DNA of 23,025 nucleotides from Marvinbryantia sp. (GTDB lineage: Bacteria; Bacillota; Clostridia; Lachnospirales; Lachnospiraceae), in contig JAEDFS010000030.1 in assembly GCA_016297895.1 (NCBI GenBank), positions 1-23,025 on the forward strand. Direction: 5' to 3'. Positions 16,537-23,025 of this stretch are shown here, one piece after another (position 1 is the stretch's first letter; every line of letters begins with the position of its first letter). Both the position numbers and the translations under genes were made by a program. The notes under the pieces are model-generated. The model was not told the origin of the DNA. It saw nothing but the letters and a program-made list of their open reading frames with translations, and did not search any database.

Positions 16537-17223
16537 TTATTGTTTTTTCATCGCTTCCAGAATCTTGTCCATATCAAAGGACTTCGTCACATAAGAAACC
16601 ATATCCGTATAATATTCATCCGTAATCAGCAAATCTTCCCTCTCTGAAGTGTATCCCTGCACATTACCATACCAGAAAATCACATCAATCTTGCCGGAGC
16701 TCAAAGCAGACAGCCGGGCATCCGCATCAACCTGCACGAAGGTAAAGGAAACATCCAACGCCTCCCCAATTGCATTCATTAACGCAACATTAAAGCCTGC
16801 CGGCACTCCGTCCGCAGCCACATAATCCATCGGCGGCAAATCTCCGGTCACACCTACTACATAGGTTTTTTCTCTTTGTATGTCTTCCCCGGAGTCGCTT
16901 ATCGAAATGTTTGTGATATAGGTTTCAATAAGTTTATCAAGAGTTCCATCCTTACGAAGTGTCTGAATGCCTTTCCGCAAGAGCTGGTGAAGCTCTGTAT
17001 CTTCTGAGCGGACTGCCATTCGTATTTCCGTAGGGACACCGGCGCCGCCCGGAGCAACGGTCAATGAATCATCCTGAGCTTTCAGATAGTTCGCTACCGA
17101 AGACGGCACAAGGAGATACTCAATATTTCCGGCATTCAAATCCAAAATCATCGTTGTAAGGCTATTGTATTCTTTCCATTCTCCCAGCGCGGGCTTTGGA
17201 AATATCTCCAGATCTGAAGGCTC
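16537..17223 (-). pseudogene. 5'-truncated amino-acid ABC substrate-binding protein (SBP_bac_3)
   Basis: The frame is open from 17223 to the TAA at 16537, but an in-frame TAG at 17224-17226 blocks it and no signal peptide, lipobox or plausible start with ribosome binding site precedes it. The first usable ATG is at 17151 and lies inside conserved sequence. The order of parts is the C-terminal half of one SBP_bac_3 module (ILDLNAGNIEYLLVP ... KDGTLDKLIETY) followed by the N-terminal half of another (YVVGVTGDLPPMDYVAADG ... ALSSGKIDVIFWYG), so the parent was probably a tandem-module protein. Its place after the amino-acid permease and ATPase identifies it as their binding subunit. Without secretion it should not serve transport. 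A short functional cytoplasmic product from 17151 cannot be excluded. Confidence 0.65.
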
Positions 17224-17254
17224 CTACCAATTCATGATGCCGCACTGAATATTC

Positions 17255-18274
17255 TTATCCTCCGCTGTCTTCTTCTGCCTCTTCTTCAAAGGGATTGTAT
17301 TTTGCCCCTCTGCAGCGAAGTCCGATGACCGCACATCTGTCACGCTCGTCAAAGGAAATCTGTATCTGTATATCCACACAAGCATCGGACTGTCCATAGT
17401 CCAACATTTCGCAGATAAGCTCCTCCGTACAGAGCAAAAGACGATTGGTCCTTTTTTCGTCCATCCCATACCTCCCGGCGAAGCTGCGGATATTTCCCTG
17501 AAGCTGCATGAAATCAAAATCCCGGCTTTCAATATGCCACGAGAAATATTTCATCTTGTGGATGAAATCCCTGGTGTTCTTTTTTTGCGGAGCATCAAAA
17601 ATTTCCCGGGGCGTTCCTTCTTCATAGATGCCCTGTTCATCCAAGTAAAGAATCCTGGTTGCAATCTCCCTTGCGAAGTCCATTTCATGGGTAACAATCA
17701 CCATCGTCATCCCCTGTTTTGCCAGAAGCCGCAAGGTTGCAAGCACTTCTCCGACCATGGTAGGGTCAAGTGCCGAGGTCGGTTCGTCAAAAAGCATAAC
17801 ATCCGGTTCCATTGCCAGACAGCGTACAATAGCGATTCTCTGTTTCTGTCCGCCTGAGAGAACCTCTGGCATCATATATTTCTTACTTAATAGGCCCACC
17901 ATCTCCAAAAGCGTTTCCGCTTTCTTTTCAGCCTCTGCCCGTGACAGGCCAAGAAGTTTTATCGGTGCGAGCGTAATGTTATCCAACACATTCATGTGGG
18001 AAAACAAATGAAACCCCTGATAGACCATCCCTACTTTGCGCCGGATACGGTTCAAGTCCGCTTTCGGTGATGTCAATTCGTCATCTTTAATAAAAACAGT
18101 TCCCTTGTCCGGCGTTTCCAGTAAATCCATACATCGAAGGAATACGCTTTTTCCACAGCCCGAACCACCGATAATGACAATCCGCTCCCCTTTTTCAACT
18201 GTCAGATTCACATCCTTAAGTACCTGTAAGGAGCCGAAGGATTTGGAAAGATTTTCCACCCGGATCATGCTCAT
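17255..18274 (-). CDS. polar amino-acid ABC transporter ATPase with C-terminal RsbW-like domain
   Basis: Residues 1-240 are a complete GlnQ/HisP-type ATPase: Walker A GGSGCGKS (36-43), Q-loop Gln86, signature LSGGQ (139-143), Walker B ending Asp163-Glu164, H-loop His196. Residues 241-339 are an extension not found in normal GlnQ proteins (about 245 residues). It resembles the first part of an RsbW/SpoIIAB-type ATPase: RLLLCTEELICEML (Glu284-Glu285) and GLRCRGAKYNPFEE, then an abrupt acidic end (EEEAEEDSGG). The later part of that fold is missing, possibly through the same deletion that beheaded the binding-protein gene 31 bases downstream. Its ATG overlaps the permease stop in an ATGA, so the two are coupled. 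Confidence 0.9.
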   Translation of the reverse strand: MSMIRVENLSKSFGSLQVLKDVNLTVEKGERIVIIGGSGCGKSVFLRCMDLLETPDKGTVFIKDDELTSPKADLNRIRRKVGMVYQGFHLFSHMNVLDNITLAPIKLLGLSRAEAEKKAETLLEMVGLLSKKYMMPEVLSGGQKQRIAIVRCLAMEPDVMLFDEPTSALDPTMVGEVLATLRLLAKQGMTMVIVTHEMDFAREIATRILYLDEQGIYEEGTPREIFDAPQKKNTRDFIHKMKYFSWHIESRDFDFMQLQGNIRSFAGRYGMDEKRTNRLLLCTEELICEMLDYGQSDACVDIQIQISFDERDRCAVIGLRCRGAKYNPFEEEAEEDSGG

Positions 18275-18957
18275 ACCTTCATTCTCCTCTTCTTTTTCAA
18301 TACCACCAGCCTTTCCACCAGGGCAAATATGCCATAGCAGATATAGGCCATACCGAGATAAAGCAGCAGTCCCACCAGGATCATAAAGAGAGGCTGCATC
18401 GTGCGGCTTCCGATATTGTTAATGACTCTTGTCAAATCGGTAATGGTGACATAGCCAACCACGCTGGTCCACTGAATCAGGGTGACAATCGCAGACTGAT
18501 AGGTTCCTTTTGCTATGTTTGCCGCCTGCGGCAATGTAATCAAGGTAAATGCCTGCCATTTGGAAAATCCCAGCGTTCTTGCTGCCTCAGCCTGCATGGC
18601 ATCGCTCGCTGAGATGGCAGAATAGAAACAGGCTGCTGTATAAGCGCTCATGTGAAGCGAAAATGCCGCCACGGCTACTATGGCTGCAGACACATTGCTT
18701 CCGGCAAACACCACATAGTACATCAGCATCAAAAGCAGCAGAACCGGGCTTCCCCTGAGTATGGCTATATACCCTGCCGCAATCTGACGTATCATCCAGA
18801 ACCGGCTTCCCCGCATCGCACAGACCACCATTCCCAAAAGCGTCCCAAGCACCACCGATAACAGGGAAATCTGTAATGTCACACCCAGTCCTTTCAGCAG
18901 AGTTATGTATGAATCCCCGGCAATCAGGGTTTTATAAATGATTTCCCTTATGTCCAC
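18271..18957 (-). CDS. polar amino-acid ABC transporter permease
   Basis: A 228-residue inner-membrane permease of the HisM/GlnP type with about five membrane segments. The family's EAA loop is present: EAARTLGFSKWQAFTLITLPQA, near residues 123-144, the contact for the ATPase. The N-terminal TLQISLLSVVLGTLLGM is also typical. The start is GTG at 18957, chosen because AGGTGAG lies seven bases upstream. It follows the DUF6485 gene after 27 bases and overlaps the ATPase gene by 4 bases. The paired binding protein is truncated, so import by this set is doubtful unless another binding protein serves it. Confidence 0.9.
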   Translation of the reverse strand: MDIREIIYKTLIAGDSYITLLKGLGVTLQISLLSVVLGTLLGMVVCAMRGSRFWMIRQIAAGYIAILRGSPVLLLLMLMYYVVFAGSNVSAAIVAVAAFSLHMSAYTAACFYSAISASDAMQAEAARTLGFSKWQAFTLITLPQAANIAKGTYQSAIVTLIQWTSVVGYVTITDLTRVINNIGSRTMQPLFMILVGLLLYLGMAYICYGIFALVERLVVLKKKRRMKV

Positions 18958-18984
18958 TTAATAACTCACCTGTCTTTCTAAAAT

Positions 18985-19179
18985 TTATTGCAGTAACCCA
19001 TGATCCCTTGCCAGATTCTCAATGCTCCTGTCGTAGGTTGCCTCCGCTTCTTTGGAAAAGAAGCATCCCGGAACACCCTCATTATTGTCACGGTGGTGTG
19101 CCACGCAGGCGCAGCATTTCCCATGGCGTGGGCAGTCATAAGTACACGGGCAAGGTCTGTTGTTGTCACAAACGTTCAT
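18985..19179 (-). CDS. small cysteine-rich protein, DUF6485 type
   Basis: A 64-residue protein with eight cysteines (4, 10, 12, 16, 22, 23, 25, 39) in a CxCxxxC...CCxC layout and a conserved-looking tail, CFFSKEAEATYDRSIENL. I recognise it as like the small DUF6485 proteins common in Clostridia; their function is unknown and metal binding is only a guess from the cysteines. The ATG at 19179 has GGAGG eight bases upstream. It is the first gene behind the predicted LytTR-controlled promoter, 27 bases before the permease. Confidence 0.75.
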   Translation of the reverse strand: MNVCDNNRPCPCTYDCPRHGKCCACVAHHRDNNEGVPGCFFSKEAEATYDRSIENLARDHGLLQ

Positions 19180-19217
19180 AAATCATTCCTCCAATCAAAG
19201 TTTTCGTATCCAATATG

Positions 19218-19246
19218 ATTCTACCAGTTATCCCCTTCAAAAAGAT
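19218..19246 (-). promoter_or_regulatory. probable activator-dependent promoter of the transporter operon
   Basis: On the minus strand an extended -10, TGGTAGAAT (hexamer 19218-19223), has only a poor -35, ATCTTT (19241-19246), at 17 bases. Directly upstream sits the 21-base-period direct repeat. This is the layout of a promoter that needs an activator bound next to the -35. The start would be near 19211, about 32 nt before the DUF6485 gene. Confidence 0.5.
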
Positions 19247-19251
19247 ATTCA

Positions 19252-19286
19252 TTGCGGATTTGGTATCATTTTTTGCGGATTTGGTA
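19252..19286. repeat. two perfect 14-base direct repeats, likely LytTR regulator site
   Basis: TTGCGGATTTGGTA occurs at 19252-19265 and again at 19273-19286, spaced 7 bases apart, a period of 21 bases or two helical turns. This spacing matches known LytTR sites such as AgrA boxes, although the bases differ from the AgrA consensus. On the minus strand the pair ends five bases upstream of the weak -35 of the transporter operon. Confidence 0.7.
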
Positions 19287-19364
19287 AAGTATTATTCTGT
19301 CTCTTTTTTGTTTGTTTCGTGTTACAATCATCGTAACCGTTTTGCCATCAGTTTCAAATATTAC

Positions 19365-19393
19365 TGGAACTTCCACCCTCTTTTCGATATAAT
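19365..19393 (+). promoter_or_regulatory. truA promoter
   Basis: A perfect TATAAT (19388-19393) is 17 bases from a weak TGGAAC (19365-19370). A second option upstream is an extended -10, TGTTACAAT (19320-19328), overlapping a GTTAC/GTAAC dyad at 19321-19337. Confidence 0.4.
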
Positions 19394-19419
19394 CAAAAAA
19401 AGACACTCAGGAGGCCACC

Positions 19420-20154
19420 ATGAACTATCGAATGCTCATTCAATACGACGGTACCCGCTACAACGGCTGGCAGCGTCAGCAGTCTACCGACAACACCATA
19501 CAGGGAAAAATCGAGGATGTCTTAAGCCGCATGACCGGCACGGAAGTGGAGATCCATGGAGCCGGACGCACCGATGCAGGAGTCCATGCCCTGGGGCAGG
19601 TGGCAAATGTCCATCTGGATACCTCTTATTCTGTTGAAGAAATCCGTTCTTATCTTAACACCTGGCTGCCGGAAGATATCGGTATTCTGTCTGTGCAGGA
19701 GATGCCTCCCCGATTTCACAGCCGCCTTAATGCCACTGCCAAGACATATTGCTACCGGATCGCCACAGATCCGTCCCTTCATGTATTTGACCGGAAATAT
19801 CTGTATCCATTTACAGAATCTCTGGATAGGGATGCAATGAAAAGGGCTGCTTCTTACCTGATTGGGGAGCATGATTTTCAAAGCTTCTGTGCCCGGAAAA
19901 CAAAAAAATCCACCGTCCGTCGGGTGGATTCCATTGACTTTGAAGAGTTTCCCGGCGAACTGCGGATCACCTATCACGGAAATGGATTTCTCTATTATAT
20001 GATCCGGATCATGACCGGAACTCTGCTGGAAGTGGGACTTGGGAAGCGGGATGCAGACAGTATCCCGGAACTGATTTTGGCCAGAGACCGTTCCCAGGCA
20101 GGATTTACCGTTCCTGCAAGGGGGCTTACCCTGGTGGAAGTCGGGTATGAATAA
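19420..20154 (+). CDS. truA: tRNA pseudouridine(38-40) synthase TruA
   Basis: It converts uridines 38-40 of the tRNA anticodon stem-loop to pseudouridine. The 244 residues are the normal length. Catalytic Asp52 lies in GAGRTDAGVHA, MNYRMLIQYDGTRYNGWQ is the usual N-terminus, and the C-terminal domain has FLYYMIRIMTGTLLEVG. AGGAGG precedes the ATG. It stands alone, convergent with the ATP synthase genes. Its last 538 sense bases are repeated in the truncated copy at 7628-8165, on the other side of the accessory island. This copy is the only one that can encode an active enzyme. Confidence 0.96.
   Translation: MNYRMLIQYDGTRYNGWQRQQSTDNTIQGKIEDVLSRMTGTEVEIHGAGRTDAGVHALGQVANVHLDTSYSVEEIRSYLNTWLPEDIGILSVQEMPPRFHSRLNATAKTYCYRIATDPSLHVFDRKYLYPFTESLDRDAMKRAASYLIGEHDFQSFCARKTKKSTVRRVDSIDFEEFPGELRITYHGNGFLYYMIRIMTGTLLEVGLGKRDADSIPELILARDRSQAGFTVPARGLTLVEVGYE
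19614..20151 (+). repeat. right copy of the long truA direct repeat
   Basis: Ungapped match to 7628-8165 in the same orientation (constant offset 11,986). The first 40 bases and about 125 bases in the 3' third are identical, while the middle holds most of about 35 differences, a mosaic pattern. It ends at the last sense codon of truA. Confidence 0.9.
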
Positions 20155-20200
20155 TCTGATAGTTCGCATTTCCTTGTTAATCAAAGACCGTGCGGCAATC

Positions 20201-20232
20201 GCCAAATATCCGCACAAGTGCGGCTACTTGGC
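20201..20232. repeat. two-part hairpin downstream of truA
   Basis: GCCAA (20201-20205) pairs with TTGGC (20228-20232), and inside it CCGCA (20210-20214) pairs with TGCGG (20219-20223) around a four-base loop. There is no T-run, so it is probably not a terminator. It may be a dispersed palindromic repeat. Confidence 0.4.
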
Positions 20233-20253
20233 TCGTTGCTCGGGGGAATAAAA

Positions 20254-20314
20254 AACAGGGCGTCCGTTCCCCACTGAAAAACAGTTCGGAAACGATACGC
20301 CCTGTTCTGTTTTT
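20254..20314. terminator. bidirectional terminator between truA and atpC
   Basis: AACAGGGCGT (20254-20263) pairs perfectly with ACGCCCTGTT (20297-20306), with GTTCC/GGAAC extending the stem inside. A-runs to the left and T-runs to the right serve both converging transcripts. Confidence 0.8.
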
Positions 20315-20723
20315 ATTTCTGCCCCTTCAGTTCCAGACGCACCAGTGCTTTTCTAAGAGCCATCTCTGCACGTCCCACATTCACCTGGGGATCTTTCATC
20401 TTCAGACGTCGTTCCGCCCGAATCTGAGCCTCTTTTGCACGATTCTCATCGATCTCCTCCGGCCATTCCGCAATCTCCGCCATAATGGTGATCTTGTCCT
20501 GCAGAATTTCCATGAAACCGCTGTGGATCGCAGCTTTCTTCTGTCCATCCGCCTCCGTGATCGTCACGATTCCCGGTACGATCAGCATGGTCATGGGAAT
20601 ATGGTTCTTATAGATTCCCACCTCTCCCTCGCTGGTTGTCAGTTCCACCATGCTGGCCTTTCCCTGATAAAAAATGCGTTCGGGGGCAATGATATTCAGT
20701 TCAAACATTTTATCATCTGCCAT
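20313..20723 (-). CDS. atpC: ATP synthase F1 epsilon subunit
   Basis: A 136-residue epsilon subunit of the F1 central stalk, coupling rotation to catalysis and able to inhibit ATP hydrolysis. The N-terminal beta-sandwich (FELNIIAPERIFYQG, TSEGEVGIYKNHIPM) and the C-terminal helical hairpin (RAKEAQIRAERRLK ... RAEMALRKALVRL) are both present. It lies 8 bases after atpD and ends the operon at a strong terminator. Its AGGTGAG site overlaps the atpD stop codon. Confidence 0.95.
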   Translation of the reverse strand: MADDKMFELNIIAPERIFYQGKASMVELTTSEGEVGIYKNHIPMTMLIVPGIVTITEADGQKKAAIHSGFMEILQDKITIMAEIAEWPEEIDENRAKEAQIRAERRLKMKDPQVNVGRAEMALRKALVRLELKGQK

Positions 20724-20731
20724 ACGCTCAC

Positions 20732-22123
20732 CTACTTCACACGGGCAATGACATCATCAATGGTTCCTGCATTCAGGAAACAGCTTTCCGGAATGTCATC
20801 ATGCTTGCCTTCCAGTATCTCCCGGAATCCCCGGATGGTTTCGCTGATGGGCACATAGCGTCCTTCCAGACCGGTAAACTGCTGAGCCACATGGAAAGGC
20901 TGTGAAAGGAATCTCTGGATCTTTCTGGCACGGCTTACGATCAGTTTTTCTTCTTCAGAAAGTTCATCCATACCCAGGATTGCGATAATATCCTGAAGTT
21001 CTTTGTATCTCTGAAGGATCTCCTGTACGCCTCGTGCCACTGCATAATGCTCTTCTCCCACCACACGGGGATCCAGAATTCTGGATGTAGAATCCAGCGG
21101 ATCCACTGCCGGATAGATACCAAGCTCTACAATAGATCTGGACAAAACGGTGGTTGCATCCAGATGTGCAAATGTGGTTGCCGGCGCCGGGTCAGTCAGG
21201 TCATCTGCAGGCACATAAACTGCCTGTACAGAGGTAATGGATCCGTGCTTGGTAGAAGTGATACGCTCCTGGAGCGCACCCATCTCTGTCTGCAGCGTGG
21301 GCTGATACCCTACTGCCGAAGGCATACGTCCAAGAAGTGCGGACACCTCGGAACCTGCCTGGGTAAAACGGAAAATATTGTCAATAAACAGCAGCACATC
21401 CTTACCGCCCTCATCACGGAAGTATTCCGCCATGGTAAGTCCGGTAAGTCCCACACGCATACGTGCTCCGGGCGGCTCGTTCATCTGACCGAATACCATG
21501 GTCGTCTTATTGATAACTCCGGTATCTGTCATTTCATGATACAGGTCATTTCCTTCACGGGTACGCTCGCCTACACCGGTAAATACCGAATAACCGCCGT
21601 GCTCTGTTGCGATGTTTCGGATCAGTTCCTGAATCAGAACCGTCTTTCCTACACCGGCTCCGCCAAACAGACCGATCTTTCCTCCCTTCTGATAAGGACA
21701 GAGAAGGTCAACGACTTTGATACCGGTCTCCAGCATCTCAGTAGAAGTTGCCTGTTCCTCAAAATCCGGTGCTTCCCGGTGAATCGGGAAATACTTCACA
21801 TCTGTGGGTGCCTCTTTATTATCAATGGGTTCTCCCAGCACGTTAAAGATACGTCCCAGGGTTTTTTCACCTACCGGTACGGAAATGGGGGCTCCGGTAG
21901 ATACCGCTTCCATCCCGCGCACCAGTCCGTCGGTGGGGCCCATGGCAATACATCTTACGGTATCATCGCCCAGATGCTGGGCAACTTCTACCACCAGAGT
22001 AGTTCCTCTTCCCGTGTCGATCCGGATTGCGTCATAGATGCTGGGAAGGTTTCCCTCCGGAAACCGGATATCCAGTACCGCACCAACGACCTGAGTGATT
22101 TTGCCTTTGGTTTGTTCTGACAT
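20732..22123 (-). CDS. atpD: ATP synthase F1 beta subunit
   Basis: The catalytic F1 subunit of 463 residues. The P-loop GGAGVGKT lies at 154-161, followed by GERTREGNDLYHEM, the Walker B strand DVLLFIDNIFRFTQAGSEVSALLGRMPSAVGYQPTL (quoted here only as landmarks VLLFIDNIFR and SALLGRMPSA) and the DELSEEEK region near the C-terminus. AAAGGAG precedes the ATG. It follows atpG after 84 bases, a gap that holds a hairpin. Confidence 0.97.
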   Translation of the reverse strand: MSEQTKGKITQVVGAVLDIRFPEGNLPSIYDAIRIDTGRGTTLVVEVAQHLGDDTVRCIAMGPTDGLVRGMEAVSTGAPISVPVGEKTLGRIFNVLGEPIDNKEAPTDVKYFPIHREAPDFEEQATSTEMLETGIKVVDLLCPYQKGGKIGLFGGAGVGKTVLIQELIRNIATEHGGYSVFTGVGERTREGNDLYHEMTDTGVINKTTMVFGQMNEPPGARMRVGLTGLTMAEYFRDEGGKDVLLFIDNIFRFTQAGSEVSALLGRMPSAVGYQPTLQTEMGALQERITSTKHGSITSVQAVYVPADDLTDPAPATTFAHLDATTVLSRSIVELGIYPAVDPLDSTSRILDPRVVGEEHYAVARGVQEILQRYKELQDIIAILGMDELSEEEKLIVSRARKIQRFLSQPFHVAQQFTGLEGRYVPISETIRGFREILEGKHDDIPESCFLNAGTIDDVIARVK

Positions 22124-22149
22124 TCTTTTTCTCTCACTCCTTTATTACT

Positions 22150-22184
22150 GTCCGGCCGAAAGCAGTTTTCTCTCGGAACCGGAC
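22150..22184 (-). repeat. hairpin between atpG and atpD
   Basis: GTCCGG (22150-22155) pairs with CCGGAC (22179-22184), with CGA/TCG inside. It has no T-run. It may stabilise or separate the atpD message to raise beta over gamma output; that role is inferred. Confidence 0.4.
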
Positions 22185-22207
22185 CATTCTTGTCTGCGCC
22201 GCAGTGC

Positions 22208-23025
22208 CTAGCTGATGGCATTGGCCCCGGCGATAATTTCTGTTAATTCCTGTGTGATCGAGCCCTGACGTGCTCTGTTATACTGCAGGGATAACTGTTC
22301 GATCATCTCTTCCGCATTACTGGTGGCAGAATCCATTGCCTGCATTCTGGCCCCGTTTTCACTGGCGGTGGCTTCGATCAGCGCTCCGAACAGGATACTG
22401 GTCACATACTTCGGTACGATCACGTCAAGAGATTCCTGTTCATTGGGCTCATAATTCATGGGCACATTTTGTCCCGACGTTTCTTCAGATTTTGTAAGTT
22501 CCTCCTCGGAAAACTCCATGGGCAGCAGCTTCATCAGCTTCGGCTCATGAACCACAGTGTTTTTAAAGGACGTATAGGCGATATAGATCTCCCCGATCTT
22601 TCCTTCTGTAAAATCCGTAAGAACCCGTTCGCTGATCTCTCTGGCATCGGAAAACATGGGATTATTGATCACATCGCTGTAATCAGCACTAACTTCATAT
22701 CCCCTCTTTTCCAGATATTCTCTTCCTTTTCGTCCGATGGTGATCAGCTTCACGCTGTCTTTTTCAAATCCGCTTTCGGTTACCAGCTTATTGACGTTGG
22801 AATTGTAACCGCCTGCCAGACCTCTGTTGGAGGTAATGACAATGATGCATTTGTTTCCGGATTTTCCTGACTGAAGGAACGGATGACTGATCTGTCCCGA
22901 TCTGGACAGAATATTGGTCACCGTCTCATACATCATATTGAAATAAGGCTTTGCCTGCTCCGCCCTTGTTCTGGTCTTCTGCAGTTTTACGGTGGATACC
23001 AGCTTCATGGCTTTCGTAATCTGTC
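22208..23025 (-). CDS. atpG: ATP synthase F1 gamma subunit (5' end outside window)
   Basis: The rotor shaft of F1. The frame is open to the window edge, reading QITKAMKLVSTVKLQK, the conserved N-terminal helix after the first 20 or so residues. The ATG at 23008 is the internal Met of KAMKLVS, not the true start. The C-terminal helix ARQGSITQELTEIIAGANAI is typical, as is SNRGLAGGYNSNVNK in the middle. The gene order gamma-beta-epsilon is the standard F1 order. Confidence 0.95.
   Translation of the reverse strand, partial: QITKAMKLVSTVKLQKTRTRAEQAKPYFNMMYETVTNILSRSGQISHPFLQSGKSGNKCIIVITSNRGLAGGYNSNVNKLVTESGFEKDSVKLITIGRKGREYLEKRGYEVSADYSDVINNPMFSDAREISERVLTDFTEGKIGEIYIAYTSFKNTVVHEPKLMKLLPMEFSEEELTKSEETSGQNVPMNYEPNEQESLDVIVPKYVTSILFGALIEATASENGARMQAMDSATSNAEEMIEQLSLQYNRARQGSITQELTEIIAGANAIS

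Larger units (their letters stand above)
8166..19419. other. accessory island between truncated and intact truA
   Basis: This segment carries a LytTR/GHKL signalling operon and a convergent transporter operon, between two direct copies of truA sequence. The flanking genes on both sides (glycosidase operon, truA, ATP synthase) look like ordinary chromosome. No integrase, transposase or relaxase is present, so the island is not a self-mobile element as seen here. Entry by recombination at truA is an inference. The right edge is not sharply defined and could lie anywhere between the DUF6485 gene and the truA promoter. Confidence 0.5.

Noticed and set aside
17224..17532. A leftward 102-codon gene overlapping the end of the ABC ATPase
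   Set aside because: It is an out-of-frame shadow of the ATPase tail with no start signals; it only shares the frame of the binding-protein remnant after its stop.
8166..19419. An integrative or transposable element with its own recombinase
   Set aside because: No integrase, transposase, relaxase or terminal inverted repeats are seen; only the truA direct repeats mark the island.

Overview
The window looks like a piece of chromosome from a gut-type Clostridia bacterium, most likely Lachnospiraceae. The clues are the family resemblance of the core genes (coaBC, an ECF pantothenate transporter with coaX, truA, atpG-atpD-atpC), strong AGGAGG ribosome binding sites, sigma-A-like promoters, LytTR/GHKL signalling genes and a small DUF6485-type cysteine-rich protein. 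The genus cannot be fixed from sequence reading alone.

Left part (1-3680): the first 12 codons of a leftward gene with its promoter and a cre-like site; coaBC (leftward); about 500 bases with no gene but with inverted repeats; then a rightward pantothenate/CoA operon, panT-coaX, behind an extended -10 promoter and a leader of about 195 nt. CoaBC, CoaX and PanT together cover pantothenate uptake and the first three steps to 4'-phosphopantetheine. A bidirectional terminator separates coaX from the next operon.

Centre-left (3694-7612): a leftward two-gene glycosidase operon, GH2 beta-mannosidase then GH1 beta-glucosidase. The second gene's ribosome binding site lies in the last codons of the first. 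Both look like cytoplasmic enzymes acting on unphosphorylated beta-manno/gluco-oligosaccharides.

Accessory island (about 7628-19290): this lies between a 5'-truncated truA fragment (7628-8186) and the intact truA (19420-20154). The two share a 538-base direct repeat. Rightward genes: a LytTR response regulator and two paralogous GHKL sensor kinases. Leftward genes, apparently one operon: DUF6485 protein, amino-acid ABC permease, ABC ATPase, a 5'-truncated substrate-binding protein, an SDF symporter, a tiny overlapping ORF, a sugar-type binding lipoprotein, an internally deleted STAS gene and a second SDF symporter.

The island has several unusual traits. (i) The two kinases are damaged in complementary ways: the first keeps the phospho-acceptor His but has lost the ATP-binding boxes, and the second keeps the ATP-binding boxes but has Arg in place of the His. 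(ii) Three transport proteins (both symporters and the ABC ATPase) carry an RsbW/SpoIIAB-like but degenerate domain, next to a remnant of a STAS (anti-anti-sigma) gene. (iii) One symporter has lost its ion- and substrate-binding motifs while the other keeps them. (iv) The operon promoter has a perfect 14-base direct repeat with a 21-base period just upstream of a weak -35, the geometry of a LytTR-type activator site. My working model (inference) is a transport and sensing system in which RR/HK1/HK2 switch on the operon and the RsbW-like domains couple transporter state to signalling. Several deletions suggest that this copy is partly decaying.

Right part (20200-23025): a bidirectional terminator, then the leftward F1 ATP synthase genes atpG (5' end outside the window), atpD and atpC. 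I saw no tRNA, rRNA, CRISPR array, transposase or integrase.
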